Shown here: one piece after another, positions 33,926 to 42,497 of the stretch
Layout of the letters: each line of letters starts with the position of its first letter
Numbering within the stretch: position 1 is the stretch's first letter
NCBI RefSeq assembly: GCF_000243275.1
Contig: NZ_CM001437.1
Span: 2,959,750-3,023,749 of the forward strand
From: Myroides odoratus DSM 2801
Lineage (GTDB): Bacteria; Bacteroidota; Bacteroidia; Flavobacteriales; Flavobacteriaceae
Direction: 5' to 3'
Length of the DNA: 64,000 bases
Notes under the pieces: generated by a model
Database searches by the model: none
What the model was told of the DNA's origin: nothing
What the model saw: the letters and a program-made list of their open reading frames with translations, nothing else
Made by a program: the position numbers and the translations under genes

Positions 33926-34813
33926 ATGGCTAGAGAAATTAGAGAAATAAAAAAACAGATTACCGATACCTATATCGCTAATGCTGTGGTAAAAGAAACC
34001 TACAAATTAGACCCTGTAAAAACGTTTGAGCAGCAATTTAGCAAAGTGTCGATAGAAAACCTATTGTTTGAAACGATTGCATTTGCCCTTTGGTTTTTTG
34101 AAAAGTTGTTGGATCAAAACAAAGTAGAAATCAATGAAGAAATTGCAAAATCGCGTATTCACAATCAAAAATGGTACCGAGAAAAAGCGTTAGATTTTAT
34201 GTTTGGGCAATCCTTGACTGAATCTGATCAGTATGATATAACGGGGCTAACAGAAAAGGAAATTCAGCAAGCGAAAATTATTGCCAACGCTGCACCTGTT
34301 AAAATGCAGGGGTATTTGAGAATGAAAGTAGTCAAGCGAAAAAAGGAAGAGTTACATCCGCTATCCCCTGCCGAATTAAAAGCATTTGAAAGCTATATGA
34401 ATAGAGTGACAGACGCAGGAACCTATGTTGTACCGACCACGAATGCAGCAGATGATTTGAAACTTCATTTGGATGTGTACTACAATGAAATGATTTTGGC
34501 ACAAGATGGCTCTCGTTTAGATGGTACACTTCAACACCCTGTGATTGACGTCATTCACGACTATTTAAAGAGTTTGCGTTTCAATGGTGCTTTTGTAGAA
34601 ACCAAATTGATGGATGAAATCCAACAGATTGAAGGAGTTTCTATGGTAAAGATTGTAGCTGCTTGGTCAAAATATGGTTTCTATGATTATGAATCCACTC
34701 AAAACCCTAATGTAGGATTGATTAATGAAGTGCGAACTGCCGATGCGGGTTATATGAAACTCGATGAAACCAATACAGTAATTACCTATAAACCTTTTAT
34801 GGAGTATGAATAA
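33926..34813 (+). CDS. baseplate J-like wedge protein
   Basis: A 295-residue protein in the place of P2 gpJ. It begins with a helical 'REIREIKKQITDTYIANAVV' and contains 'GTLQHPVIDVIHDYLKSLRF' and 'KLMDEIQQIEGVSMVKIVAA', the segments common to J-like wedges ('V...I..YL......G..V...L...I..I.GV'). It forms the iris of the baseplate with the next protein. Its stop overlaps the next start by 8 nt. Confidence 0.75.
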   Translation: MAREIREIKKQITDTYIANAVVKETYKLDPVKTFEQQFSKVSIENLLFETIAFALWFFEKLLDQNKVEINEEIAKSRIHNQKWYREKALDFMFGQSLTESDQYDITGLTEKEIQQAKIIANAAPVKMQGYLRMKVVKRKKEELHPLSPAELKAFESYMNRVTDAGTYVVPTTNAADDLKLHLDVYYNEMILAQDGSRLDGTLQHPVIDVIHDYLKSLRFNGAFVETKLMDEIQQIEGVSMVKIVAAWSKYGFYDYESTQNPNVGLINEVRTADAGYMKLDETNTVITYKPFMEYE

Positions 34814-35288
34814 TGTTTATTACCTGAATTGGAATCGATTAGTTACCTTTTTTATTCCAAAAGTATTGCGAACCCCCTTGCTATTGGCCTTGATTCACAG
34901 TGCTGTTTTACCGCTAAAAGTTAACTATAGTGCCTTTCTTAGTTTTAAGAAAAATGCGGAATACAAAGTCAAACACAACGGACAGGTAGTTTATTTAGAG
35001 AAAATGCTCAACGATAAATTCGACAAGAATTTAAGGCGGATTCAAGTAGAAAATAGCAAACCCAATGTTCCGCTTTGGTTATATCATGTGGAAGATGGTA
35101 AACCTATGTTTACCTATCACATAGCGGATGGCAAGCCTGTGCATTTTTTTAGCAAAGGTGCTCATTACAATGCATTTGATTTCACAGTGTCGATTCCAAA
35201 TGATTTAATTGACTTTGAATTTCAAATACAGGCACAAATTAATTACTACAAATTGTTTTCCAAAAACTATAAAATCAAAACAGAATGA
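34806..35288 (+). CDS. baseplate wedge protein, gpI-like
   Basis: A 160-residue protein with the early segment 'PKVLRTPLLLALIHSAVLPL', which resembles the 'LP..LR......L..A...P' start of Bacteroidota tail proteins placed after J. By gene order it is the partner of the J-like wedge and carries the fibres. Its stop overlaps the following start (ATGA). Assignment is mostly from position. Confidence 0.6.
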   Translation: MNNVYYLNWNRLVTFFIPKVLRTPLLLALIHSAVLPLKVNYSAFLSFKKNAEYKVKHNGQVVYLEKMLNDKFDKNLRRIQVENSKPNVPLWLYHVEDGKPMFTYHIADGKPVHFFSKGAHYNAFDFTVSIPNDLIDFEFQIQAQINYYKLFSKNYKIKTE

Positions 35289-35965
35289 AAAAATTAATAT
35301 TCTCGGGTACAGGGTATCCTGTATCCATCAAAACACTGGAGTTCCTTCAAGATAACACGCTGAATGCAGTTTCCGCCTTTGCTAAATCAAAAGTAAACTA
35401 TGAAGTAGTTTGGGGAATGAATCTCAATTTGACTAAAACACAACTAAGTGATGGGGCATTTGTTTTTAATGGAGAAATTATCCCTTTTGTAGGAGGTCTA
35501 ATCGGAATTAATTCGACACTTACAATAGATGAAATTATTGATAATGAGTCTTTTAATACGAATCCTAATTCCGTTACAGCAGTAGAATCTTTGCCAGCTT
35601 ATAGTGTGAAAACGGCGCGAATAGGAACAGGAGGATTACATTCTTTCCCTATAGCTGCTTTAAAGCGATATAAACAACAAATCGTCATTGATTCAGGTGT
35701 TACAACAAATACAGCTGTTAACGCATATGATGGAGAAAACCACGGTGTAGTTCATTGTGCACATATAAAATTGACAGAAGAGGAATTAGCAAATTCGATG
35801 GTTATCTATACGTTGACTAGAGCTCATCAAAATACATCTTATATGGTGGGAGCTAAACATAATCTTTTGCACCGCAGTTCAGATCATTTTTTAATTAATA
35901 TAACGATGCCATTAAATGGTAATGAAATGCCTATGGTATACTGGCAAATTGTAAGGTTGAAATAG
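35285..35965 (+). CDS. fibre or baseplate-distal protein
   Basis: A 226-residue protein, unrecognised. The N-terminus 'IFSGTGYPVSIKTLEFLQDN' and 'FVFNGEIIPFVGGLIGINST' recall the N-terminal part of phage proteins that begin the fibre network; the C-terminal half is a beta-rich domain with several His residues ('GVVHCAHIKLTEEELANSMV', 'HNLLHRSSDHFLINITMP'), perhaps a jelly-roll or a receptor-binding domain. It could be the first of the fibre set. Confidence 0.55.
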   Translation: MKKLIFSGTGYPVSIKTLEFLQDNTLNAVSAFAKSKVNYEVVWGMNLNLTKTQLSDGAFVFNGEIIPFVGGLIGINSTLTIDEIIDNESFNTNPNSVTAVESLPAYSVKTARIGTGGLHSFPIAALKRYKQQIVIDSGVTTNTAVNAYDGENHGVVHCAHIKLTEEELANSMVIYTLTRAHQNTSYMVGAKHNLLHRSSDHFLINITMPLNGNEMPMVYWQIVRLK

Positions 35966-35966
35966 C

Positions 35967-36482
35967 ATGGAAAAGCTAAGAATAGAAGAAAAGTTTGACA
36001 ATGCGGTCAAGCAGAAGCTGATTGACAAAGAATTAATTGCCTCAGAAGAAACCATTGGTTCTGCCGAGTTTAACGCTTTAGTGGCAAAGACAAATGAACT
36101 TGTTACCATTCTTAATAATACCAAGACGGTTCCTCAAGAGATTGAGGAAATTATAGGAACAGATGCACTTCATCTATTCATTGATAGTTCCGCAGGGGAG
36201 AGTATATCCGCTGATTATATGCAAACCACTTTAACAGTAACAGTAGAACGGTATTTTAATAATTACAGTGCAGAGGTTGTTTCTTGGCAATGGTTTCGCG
36301 AATCGGGGGATACATTAGAAGATCGAGATTCTGATGCTATTTGGAGCCAAGGAAAAACGGAGCCTGTACTTCATTTAACAGCTGAGGATTTTACAGCAAA
36401 TATTCACACAAGACCTATTGTGTTTATTTGTCAGGCAATGGTGCACAATCAACGTTTAACAGCACAAACAAATATAGGATAA
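35967..36482 (+). CDS. fibre-region protein with Ig-like segment
   Basis: A 171-residue protein. The N-terminal half is helical ('IEEKFDNAVKQKLIDKELIA'), as in oligomerisation or attachment parts; the C-terminal half has the Ig-like pattern 'SWQWFRESGDTLEDRDSDAI' and 'IVFICQAMVHNQRL' (W-x-W-F and a Cys strand). The same type of segment occurs in the next fibre genes. It overlaps the next gene in TAATG. Confidence 0.55.
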   Translation: MEKLRIEEKFDNAVKQKLIDKELIASEETIGSAEFNALVAKTNELVTILNNTKTVPQEIEEIIGTDALHLFIDSSAGESISADYMQTTLTVTVERYFNNYSAEVVSWQWFRESGDTLEDRDSDAIWSQGKTEPVLHLTAEDFTANIHTRPIVFICQAMVHNQRLTAQTNIG

Positions 36483-38032
36483 TGAAAAACGGAGTTTTAA
36501 ATATAAAAGTAGATTACAAACCTTTAAACGCCTACAAAAATGTAGTTGTGAAAAGTGGTAGTACCAGACAAAATTACAATGCCAATACGCGTTATTTTGA
36601 ACCAGATCGACGCATTGATCCTTATGTGGTATTGATTGAATGTGGAGTAAATGATACCCATAAATTGGCAGAAGGATTGGTCAATGAACAACTAACTGAT
36701 GTAAGTTGGAAAATTTCTTCTCCTAAAGGGTATACCGAAATTATAGCCACAGACAAAGAGTTTAGAATCGGAACAGGAGCAGATAAAGGGATGATTACCA
36801 TTTTTAAAAATGTCAGCGATTTGGAGCCAGTAACGCTTTTGTTCACAGCGCGATTTATGGAGCCCACCACCAAGCGCGTGGTTAATTTTCAAGAATCGTT
36901 TACCCTGATTACCTTGCCAATTGCAGAAGCTCCTCTTTTGGTGGAAACAGCAGCTCCTGTAGGATATAATCTCTTTCCTACTCAAAACAATCAAGGACTT
37001 ATTTGTCAGGCTGATTTAGTACAAGGCAGTAGTAAAAAACCAACAGCTTACTGGTGGTACAAAGGAACTACCTTACTCACAGAAGCCAACGGGTACAAAG
37101 GAACGGCAAAAAGCCAACTTTTTGTACCTTCAACAGCGTTAACCACAAAAGGAGATGTGTTTAAATGTGAAATTGCCGATTGTTCTGCCTATTTTAATCA
37201 ATTGGTTGACCAAAAGGTCGAAGGAGATGCTCAAGTCAAGGAATGGAGAGATCTGTATCAATTGAATGGAGAGAATTATTATACGAGATCAAATAATTGG
37301 ATTAAAGCATGGATTACAGCTACTCCAGGAATAGCATCTGCTTCCGATTCAGCTTTGTTTGCAATTCCTATACCAAAAGGAGGAGGAAGTTGGGTATTAA
37401 GCGGAGATGTTTCAGGAACTACTATTTTAAGAAGTGGCTATATTAAAACAAACGTAATTATTGGTGCAGAAGTTTTTAATTCTAATCGTGATACCATTTT
37501 ACCTCGAGTAATTGATGTTTCTAATGATGCGACTTATATTGTTGTTCAAGTTGTTCAGTCATATGCTGATAAGTTTAAAGAATCATTGAAGGTAGAAAAA
37601 GGAAATAAAGCCACGCCTTGGTCACCATCCAAAGAAGATTTACAAACGGTATTGGACGATAAAACCAAGCACTATAAAACGACGACTTCACTTCCAGAAA
37701 ACTACCGTCCCAATCCCAAACCAGCCAAATTATACACCGCAGATTTTATGCTCATGAAGAAGCTCCCTGCCTATACAGCTGATGTTTTGTATCCTACAAC
37801 GGTGTCACCTGAATCGACCACAGTACAAATCGAAATGGTGTTAAATACCAATGATGGCGTTATCAAACAGCCAGAGCAATTTTTCTCTGTGGGATGGTTG
37901 AAGCAAGCTAATGGAACCTTTAAGTATAAAGGATTCAAAGTAAAAATTGCCATTGCGGATATCAAAGCATTAAATGATGCCAATAAACAATTGGATTATG
38001 AACTTAGAGAAGATTTAACCCTAAAAGCGTAA
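36482..38032 (+). CDS. tail fibre protein with Ig-like domain
   Basis: A 516-residue protein. It starts in the stop of the preceding gene (TAATG), with N-terminal strands 'VLNIKVDYKPLNAYKNVVVK', an Ig-like domain near 175-230 ('PTAYWWYKGTTLLTEANGYK', 'GDVFKCEIADCSAYF'), a carbohydrate-binding-like region ('GGSWVLSGDVSGTTILRSGY' and 'NKATPWSPSKEDLQ', which recalls lectin-like modules in phage fibres) and a C-terminal domain. It probably links baseplate and receptor-binding fibre. A longer frame from 36428 is unlikely. Confidence 0.65.
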   Translation: MKNGVLNIKVDYKPLNAYKNVVVKSGSTRQNYNANTRYFEPDRRIDPYVVLIECGVNDTHKLAEGLVNEQLTDVSWKISSPKGYTEIIATDKEFRIGTGADKGMITIFKNVSDLEPVTLLFTARFMEPTTKRVVNFQESFTLITLPIAEAPLLVETAAPVGYNLFPTQNNQGLICQADLVQGSSKKPTAYWWYKGTTLLTEANGYKGTAKSQLFVPSTALTTKGDVFKCEIADCSAYFNQLVDQKVEGDAQVKEWRDLYQLNGENYYTRSNNWIKAWITATPGIASASDSALFAIPIPKGGGSWVLSGDVSGTTILRSGYIKTNVIIGAEVFNSNRDTILPRVIDVSNDATYIVVQVVQSYADKFKESLKVEKGNKATPWSPSKEDLQTVLDDKTKHYKTTTSLPENYRPNPKPAKLYTADFMLMKKLPAYTADVLYPTTVSPESTTVQIEMVLNTNDGVIKQPEQFFSVGWLKQANGTFKYKGFKVKIAIADIKALNDANKQLDYELREDLTLKA

Positions 38033-38035
38033 GCA

Positions 38036-38239
38036 ATGAAATACATAATAATGAAGGAGTCGATAGCGGTTGAAAAGGGAGTTATTCCTGAAGATCACTA
38101 TTTTCCAACCCAAGATAATCAAGTGATTTTTAAAAAGGATATGTTGACTATCTACAGTCAAAAGGAACATCACATTGATTTTGAATATGAAGAATTAGAA
38201 ACCGCGCAAGCATTAAATAAAATTGACACATGGAAATAG
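38036..38239 (+). CDS. small protein among fibre genes
   Basis: A 67-residue acidic protein, unrecognised ('MKESIAVEKGVIPEDHYFP', 'QVIFKKDMLTIYSQKEHHID'). It begins 3 nt after one fibre gene and overlaps the start of the next by 10 nt, so it is surely translated with them. It may be a fibre chaperone or a collar piece; this is inference. Confidence 0.6.
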   Translation: MKYIIMKESIAVEKGVIPEDHYFPTQDNQVIFKKDMLTIYSQKEHHIDFEYEELETAQALNKIDTWK

Positions 38240-39270
38240 TAAGAGGATCGAGAACGATTAAATTAGGAAAAAAGGGAGATACCATTTCGAGTTCGTTGAT
38301 TGCTGATAAGCCCTTAGTAGCAAAGTATCAAAATGGTGTGGCTGTAGGAAGTTGGGCAAATGCTGCTGAAAACAGAATGGTGTATGCGCAAGTACTTACT
38401 TCTTTGACGAATACTCCCCTTTCAACGACACAGTTAACAGCTGTGGTTTGGAAGTTCAATGGACAAGTGATTGCTAATACAGATGCGCGATTTGAAAAAA
38501 CAACCTATTCAATTGGTTCCATCCAGGTGCCTGCTTTAAAGATTAAAGCGGATATTATGAATGCCATTGACACAACGAGTTCCATTGAATTTAATGCCAA
38601 TGCTTATACAGGAGGATATACCACGGCAATTGCAGCGTTAATTAATGTGGCTAAAGAAAATATTTCAGCCAATACCTATAGTGCTTATATTTTAGATGCC
38701 AACGGGCGTGGTGCAACTATTACATCCACTTATCCAACAGTTACTTTAAAAGCGATGTTAGAAAAAGGAGGTACGGTTTTAACTGCGGGAATTACATATC
38801 AATGGTATAAATCAACCCTAGATCAAGCACAGGACTTAGCCAATGATAGTATAGCAGATAATCGTATGTTACTCCCAGGAAAAACCGCTCAAACGCTAGC
38901 ATTAACAGCGGCGGATATTCAAACGTATGACACGTATTTGGTGGATATTTTTGAAGGTGGGCAGTTGGTAAAAACAGCGATGATATCTGTGCGTGATGAA
39001 ACGGATTCACTGGAGTTGATGTACAATGTAGAAGGCATTGAAGATGATTTACAACCAGGTGGATCCGTTAAATACACACCTAAGGTAGTTTATAGAGGAA
39101 CAACCACACCTGCTTCAGGTACTTGGACGTATAAGTATCAAAAGATTAAGCTCAATGGGACGAATATCGGCGCCCAAACAACAGGGGCTTCCGTAACAAT
39201 TCGATATACAGATATTGAAGCAGCAGCGGTAAGCGAGATTTGCGTGTTATTTGAGGCACAAGAAAATTAA
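38230..39270 (+). CDS. tail fibre protein with Ig-like repeats
   Basis: A 346-residue beta-rich protein. The first 15 residues, MEIVRGSRTIKLGKK, recur in the next gene (MGQVHGSRTIRLRER), so this is a shared attachment peptide. It then has about three Ig-like segments, the clearest at about 160-260 ('TAGITYQWYKSTLDQAQDLA', 'YDTYLVDIFEGGQLVKTAMI') and at the C-terminus ('GTWTYKYQKIKLNGTNIGAQ'). It is probably a fibre shaft. Confidence 0.65.
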   Translation: MEIVRGSRTIKLGKKGDTISSSLIADKPLVAKYQNGVAVGSWANAAENRMVYAQVLTSLTNTPLSTTQLTAVVWKFNGQVIANTDARFEKTTYSIGSIQVPALKIKADIMNAIDTTSSIEFNANAYTGGYTTAIAALINVAKENISANTYSAYILDANGRGATITSTYPTVTLKAMLEKGGTVLTAGITYQWYKSTLDQAQDLANDSIADNRMLLPGKTAQTLALTAADIQTYDTYLVDIFEGGQLVKTAMISVRDETDSLELMYNVEGIEDDLQPGGSVKYTPKVVYRGTTTPASGTWTYKYQKIKLNGTNIGAQTTGASVTIRYTDIEAAAVSEICVLFEAQEN

Positions 39271-39276
39271 AAAACT

Positions 39277-40422
39277 ATGGGACAAGTTCACGGATCTAGA
39301 ACAATAAGGCTAAGGGAGCGCATCAATTCGGTGCGCATCCAAGCTACAGGAACACAGTTTCAAGGGAATACCCCTGCGAACCTTACGCTTAAGGCAGTAC
39401 CTTATAATTTTACAGCAGTAAGTTATGCTTGGTACAAAGGAACCGGAACAACCGCAGTGGGGACAAATCAAAACCTCATTGTGGCCAATACGCAGGTTGC
39501 TGCCGTAGAAACGTATCGGGTTGTGGTAAAAAATAATCAAAATCAAGAATATGAAGATGTAATCTCTATTTCTAAGGTAATAGATGGAGCTCAAGGGCGT
39601 CCAGGACAATTACCGATTCAACGCGAATGGAAAGTTGGAGAGGTGTATCGCAATAATGACGATGTCGTTGATTATATCTACCATCGTATTACGGATAGTT
39701 GGTGGAAATTAAAGGGAGGATACAACAATGTAACAGCGCAAGAGAATCCAACCAACGAGTTTATTCGTTTAAATGCTATGGAACAATTGGCAGTAAATAT
39801 ATTAATCGCTGAAAATGCAAATATTGCAGGGTTTGTTTTTAAAGATCAAAAAATGATTTCTCAATCTCCTTCCTTATCTAATCCTAATCTTAGTCTTGAT
39901 GGGGTTAATGGAGAATTGAAGGTGATGAAAGGACAGGTAGGAGAATTTACCATTAATGAAGGACTTGAATACAATAAACAAGGACTAAGGTTTGTCAGTA
40001 ATATGCTAAAAACGTATCAAAAATTTTTTCGATTTGATAGAAATGGACTCAAATTAATTAATAATGATTGGTACTCAGGTGCTTTTTGTGGGCAAAATGA
40101 GAATGGTTTCTCATATTGTGCTGGTGGAGATACCCATAGTGTAAAATTTGAAATAGAAACAGGAGGAGTTGATTATTATTTAAAAATATTTAGTGAAGGA
40201 AAATATAGACAAAATGAATATAAAGGAGCTTTATGGATTCAAGCAGTTTCTTCAACAATAGATGCTATTTTAATTGAAAAAGGCGGAGTAACATTGAAAA
40301 AAGGGGATATTAATATTTATGATGGTAATTATAGAGCAAATGGTAAATTTGGAGCTACAGGAACGTTAACTATTGGAAGTGTTCAGGTTCAGGTTAATAA
40401 AGGAATAATCACAGGTTGGTAA
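39277..40422 (+). CDS. tail fibre tip, putative receptor-binding protein
   Basis: A 381-residue protein, last gene of the operon. In order: the shared attachment peptide MGQVHGSRTIRLRER; an Ig-like domain ('AVSYAWYKGTGTTAVGTNQN'); a collagen-like DGAQGRPGQLP; a Trp-rich carbohydrate-binding-like module ('QREWKVGEVYRNNDDVVDYI'); a helical stretch 'AMEQLAVNILIAENANIAGF'; and a beta-rich C-terminal domain. The part from about 39990 to 40420 looks more AT-rich than the rest, which suggests exchange of the tip domain. No fibre chaperone gene follows. Confidence 0.65.
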   Translation: MGQVHGSRTIRLRERINSVRIQATGTQFQGNTPANLTLKAVPYNFTAVSYAWYKGTGTTAVGTNQNLIVANTQVAAVETYRVVVKNNQNQEYEDVISISKVIDGAQGRPGQLPIQREWKVGEVYRNNDDVVDYIYHRITDSWWKLKGGYNNVTAQENPTNEFIRLNAMEQLAVNILIAENANIAGFVFKDQKMISQSPSLSNPNLSLDGVNGELKVMKGQVGEFTINEGLEYNKQGLRFVSNMLKTYQKFFRFDRNGLKLINNDWYSGAFCGQNENGFSYCAGGDTHSVKFEIETGGVDYYLKIFSEGKYRQNEYKGALWIQAVSSTIDAILIEKGGVTLKKGDINIYDGNYRANGKFGATGTLTIGSVQVQVNKGIITGW

Positions 40423-40446
40423 GAACTGGTAAATGATAAAAAATAG

Positions 40447-40478
40447 AAAAGCACATAAATTAACTTATGTGCTTTTTT
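40447..40478 (+). terminator. terminator of the tail operon
   Basis: AAAAGCACATAA pairs perfectly with TTATGTGCTTTT, followed by more T residues. It marks the right limit of the tail locus. Confidence 0.85.
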
Positions 40479-40551
40479 ATTCTATTGTATAATAAATACA
40501 CCTAATATTTTCCTAAAAATAATCGCCCAACAGAAAACAACACCAAAATTT

Positions 40552-41094
40552 ATGTCTTACCTTAGCCCTAGGGGAAAAATAGAATTAAAAAAAGGGAGTA
40601 TGTCGGTAGAGCATGTTGGAATCCAGACGTTTATTACAAATTATAACGCAACAGATCGCGATTGGTTGGAATTAAAATGGAACGGAAAATTTGGCGCGAA
40701 GTTCAAAGATGAGAATTACATCTTTAGACAACAAATTGCAAGCATCGTTTGCGATCAGATTCATACGGTGAATCTTGACTTGATTCGCGATTTATTTATT
40801 GAATTGGGCAAAGTCGCTCAAGTGAGTTTTTCTGTTTTTCAAAACTATCATATTTTAGCCCAAGAACTCTTGGAACGAGGCGGAAAAGAATACCTCTTTG
40901 ACTATGTATGTGCAGCACATATTTCTTTTGATACGTTTTTAAGTACAGCCAATATCCAACTTTCATCAGAGCGAACAGATGAAATATTAACTTATTTTGA
41001 TTTCTTAAAGCAAACAGAATCCGACCCTCAAGTACAGAAAATGCTGTCGGATCACATTCGCAGTCGTTTTGTGAGCTTACAAAAATTGAGTTAA
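40552..41094 (+). CDS. hypothetical cytoplasmic protein
   Basis: A 180-residue, mostly helical protein without signal peptide, unrecognised. It contains 'KWNGKFGAKFKDENYIFRQQ' and a long C-terminal helical region with acidic and aromatic residues. It lies between the tail-operon terminator and the convergent DUF445 gene, with its own 73-nt leader. It could be the chromosomal neighbour at the insertion point, or an accessory or immunity gene of the tailocin; the sequence does not decide. Confidence 0.65.
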   Translation: MSYLSPRGKIELKKGSMSVEHVGIQTFITNYNATDRDWLELKWNGKFGAKFKDENYIFRQQIASIVCDQIHTVNLDLIRDLFIELGKVAQVSFSVFQNYHILAQELLERGGKEYLFDYVCAAHISFDTFLSTANIQLSSERTDEILTYFDFLKQTESDPQVQKMLSDHIRSRFVSLQKLS

Positions 41095-42309
41095 ACAGTA
41101 AATCAGTAAACCTACTAATCCACCAACTAAGGTTCCGTTAATTCGGATAAATTGTAAATCTTTACCCACTTCGAGTTCTAACTTATCACTGAGTTCACGG
41201 CCATCCCATTGATCTACCGTATTTCGAATTAAGGTACTCACTTCTTGGGTGTTGCGCAAAGCTAATCGGTATAAGGTTACTTGCGTCCAGTGATTGAGTC
41301 GCTGTTGTAAATCGAGATCTTGTGCAATGTTTTGCGCGATAGATTGAATCGTTTGTTTGATATAGGTACGCACAGTCGAACCTTCTTCTTGAAGCTGAGT
41401 GAGCAGCGCCTGTTTAGACGTCTGCCAAAAATCGGTTAAGTAGTGATGGATGACCTCTTCCGTAACAAATTGATGTAAGATATCGTGTAATTTCTCTTTC
41501 CAGACAGGTGACGTTTCGAGATCCGTGGCAAGTTGTGTCAATTGCAAGGTGATTTCCTCTCGTACTTTATGCTGTTCATTGGTTTGAATATCCTCCAAGA
41601 ACGCATGTAATCCTTTAATTAATTGATTCGTAACCGTTTTTCCACCTACTAATCCTAAAAGCGGTTTTTTCTCTATAATTTGATTGTAAATTTCTGTGCG
41701 ATGTTCTTCCACATAAATCTGAATTTTGGGTAAAACCAAAGTAATCAAACGGTTGTGTTCATTTTGATCTAGAGCATAACGTACCCCTTGGGCGACAAAC
41801 TGTTGCAGGTTGATTTGATCGATGCCTTGTTGTGCTTTTTTAGTCAAGAAATCAATGATTTGTTTTTCATTGAGATCCTCAATAATGGATTGCATCAAGA
41901 AAACCAGCTCTCGTTCTACGAGTTGTTGGCTTTTAGGTTGATTGAGCCAAGTAGATAAAAAAGGAGCCACTTGTAGCTTATCAATATACGGGCGAATGGT
42001 CGTCGGCGTTAGGAAATTCTCCGTAACGAAGTTGCCTAGATTATCGCCAATGTCATTTTTCTTGTTTTCAATTAAATTGGTATGCGGAATTTTTAATCCC
42101 ATGGGATGTCGAAATAAAGCCGTCACCGCAAACCAATCCGCCAAAGCCCCTACCATAGCTGCTTCAGCAAATGCCTTGACATAGCCCATCCAATTCGCCG
42201 GATTGTATTTTAGCAGATACACCATGACCAAGTATACAATCGCCATGATTAGAAATAGTCCCGTTGCAATTCGTTTGTGTAACCGTAGTTGTGCTTTTTT
42301 ATCTGGCAT
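41077..42309 (-). CDS. DUF445 membrane protein
   Basis: A 410-residue inner-membrane protein. Membrane helices lie at both ends (about 15-50 and 390-408); between them is a long helical region with 'ALADWFAVTALFRHPMGLKI' and 'IPHTNLIENKKNDIGDNLGN', the signature of the DUF445/YheB family. Function is not established. Its 3' end overlaps that of the convergent 40552 gene by 18 nt. A variant -7 box TATCTTTA lies on the minus strand at 42325-42332. Confidence 0.9.
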   Translation of the reverse strand: MPDKKAQLRLHKRIATGLFLIMAIVYLVMVYLLKYNPANWMGYVKAFAEAAMVGALADWFAVTALFRHPMGLKIPHTNLIENKKNDIGDNLGNFVTENFLTPTTIRPYIDKLQVAPFLSTWLNQPKSQQLVERELVFLMQSIIEDLNEKQIIDFLTKKAQQGIDQINLQQFVAQGVRYALDQNEHNRLITLVLPKIQIYVEEHRTEIYNQIIEKKPLLGLVGGKTVTNQLIKGLHAFLEDIQTNEQHKVREEITLQLTQLATDLETSPVWKEKLHDILHQFVTEEVIHHYLTDFWQTSKQALLTQLQEEGSTVRTYIKQTIQSIAQNIAQDLDLQQRLNHWTQVTLYRLALRNTQEVSTLIRNTVDQWDGRELSDKLELEVGKDLQFIRINGTLVGGLVGLLIYCLTQFL

Positions 42310-42344
42310 ACCCTCGTTTTTAGTTAAAGATAGGGAATTTTTTG

Positions 42345-42485
42345 GGATGAGATGATGAGAAGGTGAGGTGATGAGGGGGTGAGAAGGTGAAATCGGATTT
42401 ATCGATTAAAGATAATTTGCAAAGAAAACTCACAAAGTACAAACCTCACAAAGCACAAACCTCACAAAGAACGCTCCTCACAAAT
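42345..42485. repeat. dispersed GTGAG tract and CACAAACCTCACAAAG repeats
   Basis: A purine-rich tract (GATGAGATGATGAGAAGG and following) like that at 20160-20205 is followed by three copies of CACAAAG-type repeats with ACCTCACAAAG, also abundant in the 20.6-21.5 kb array and near 57962-57992. It is non-coding, between DUF445 and the pseudouridine synthase gene. Confidence 0.6.
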
Positions 42486-42497
42486 CTCATTTTCCTA

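Noticed and set aside
26844-40422. Extracellular contractile injection system (Afp/PVC/MAC type) or type VI secretion system
   Set aside because: No AAA+ ATPase, no multiple sheath copies, no toxin cargo and no TssJLM-type membrane complex is present; the gp25, gpD, LysM, J and I order with lysis genes fits a phage-derived tailocin better.
22965-40478. Complete prophage
   Set aside because: No integrase, replication, terminase, portal or capsid gene was found, and both ends are closed by terminators rather than att-like repeats.
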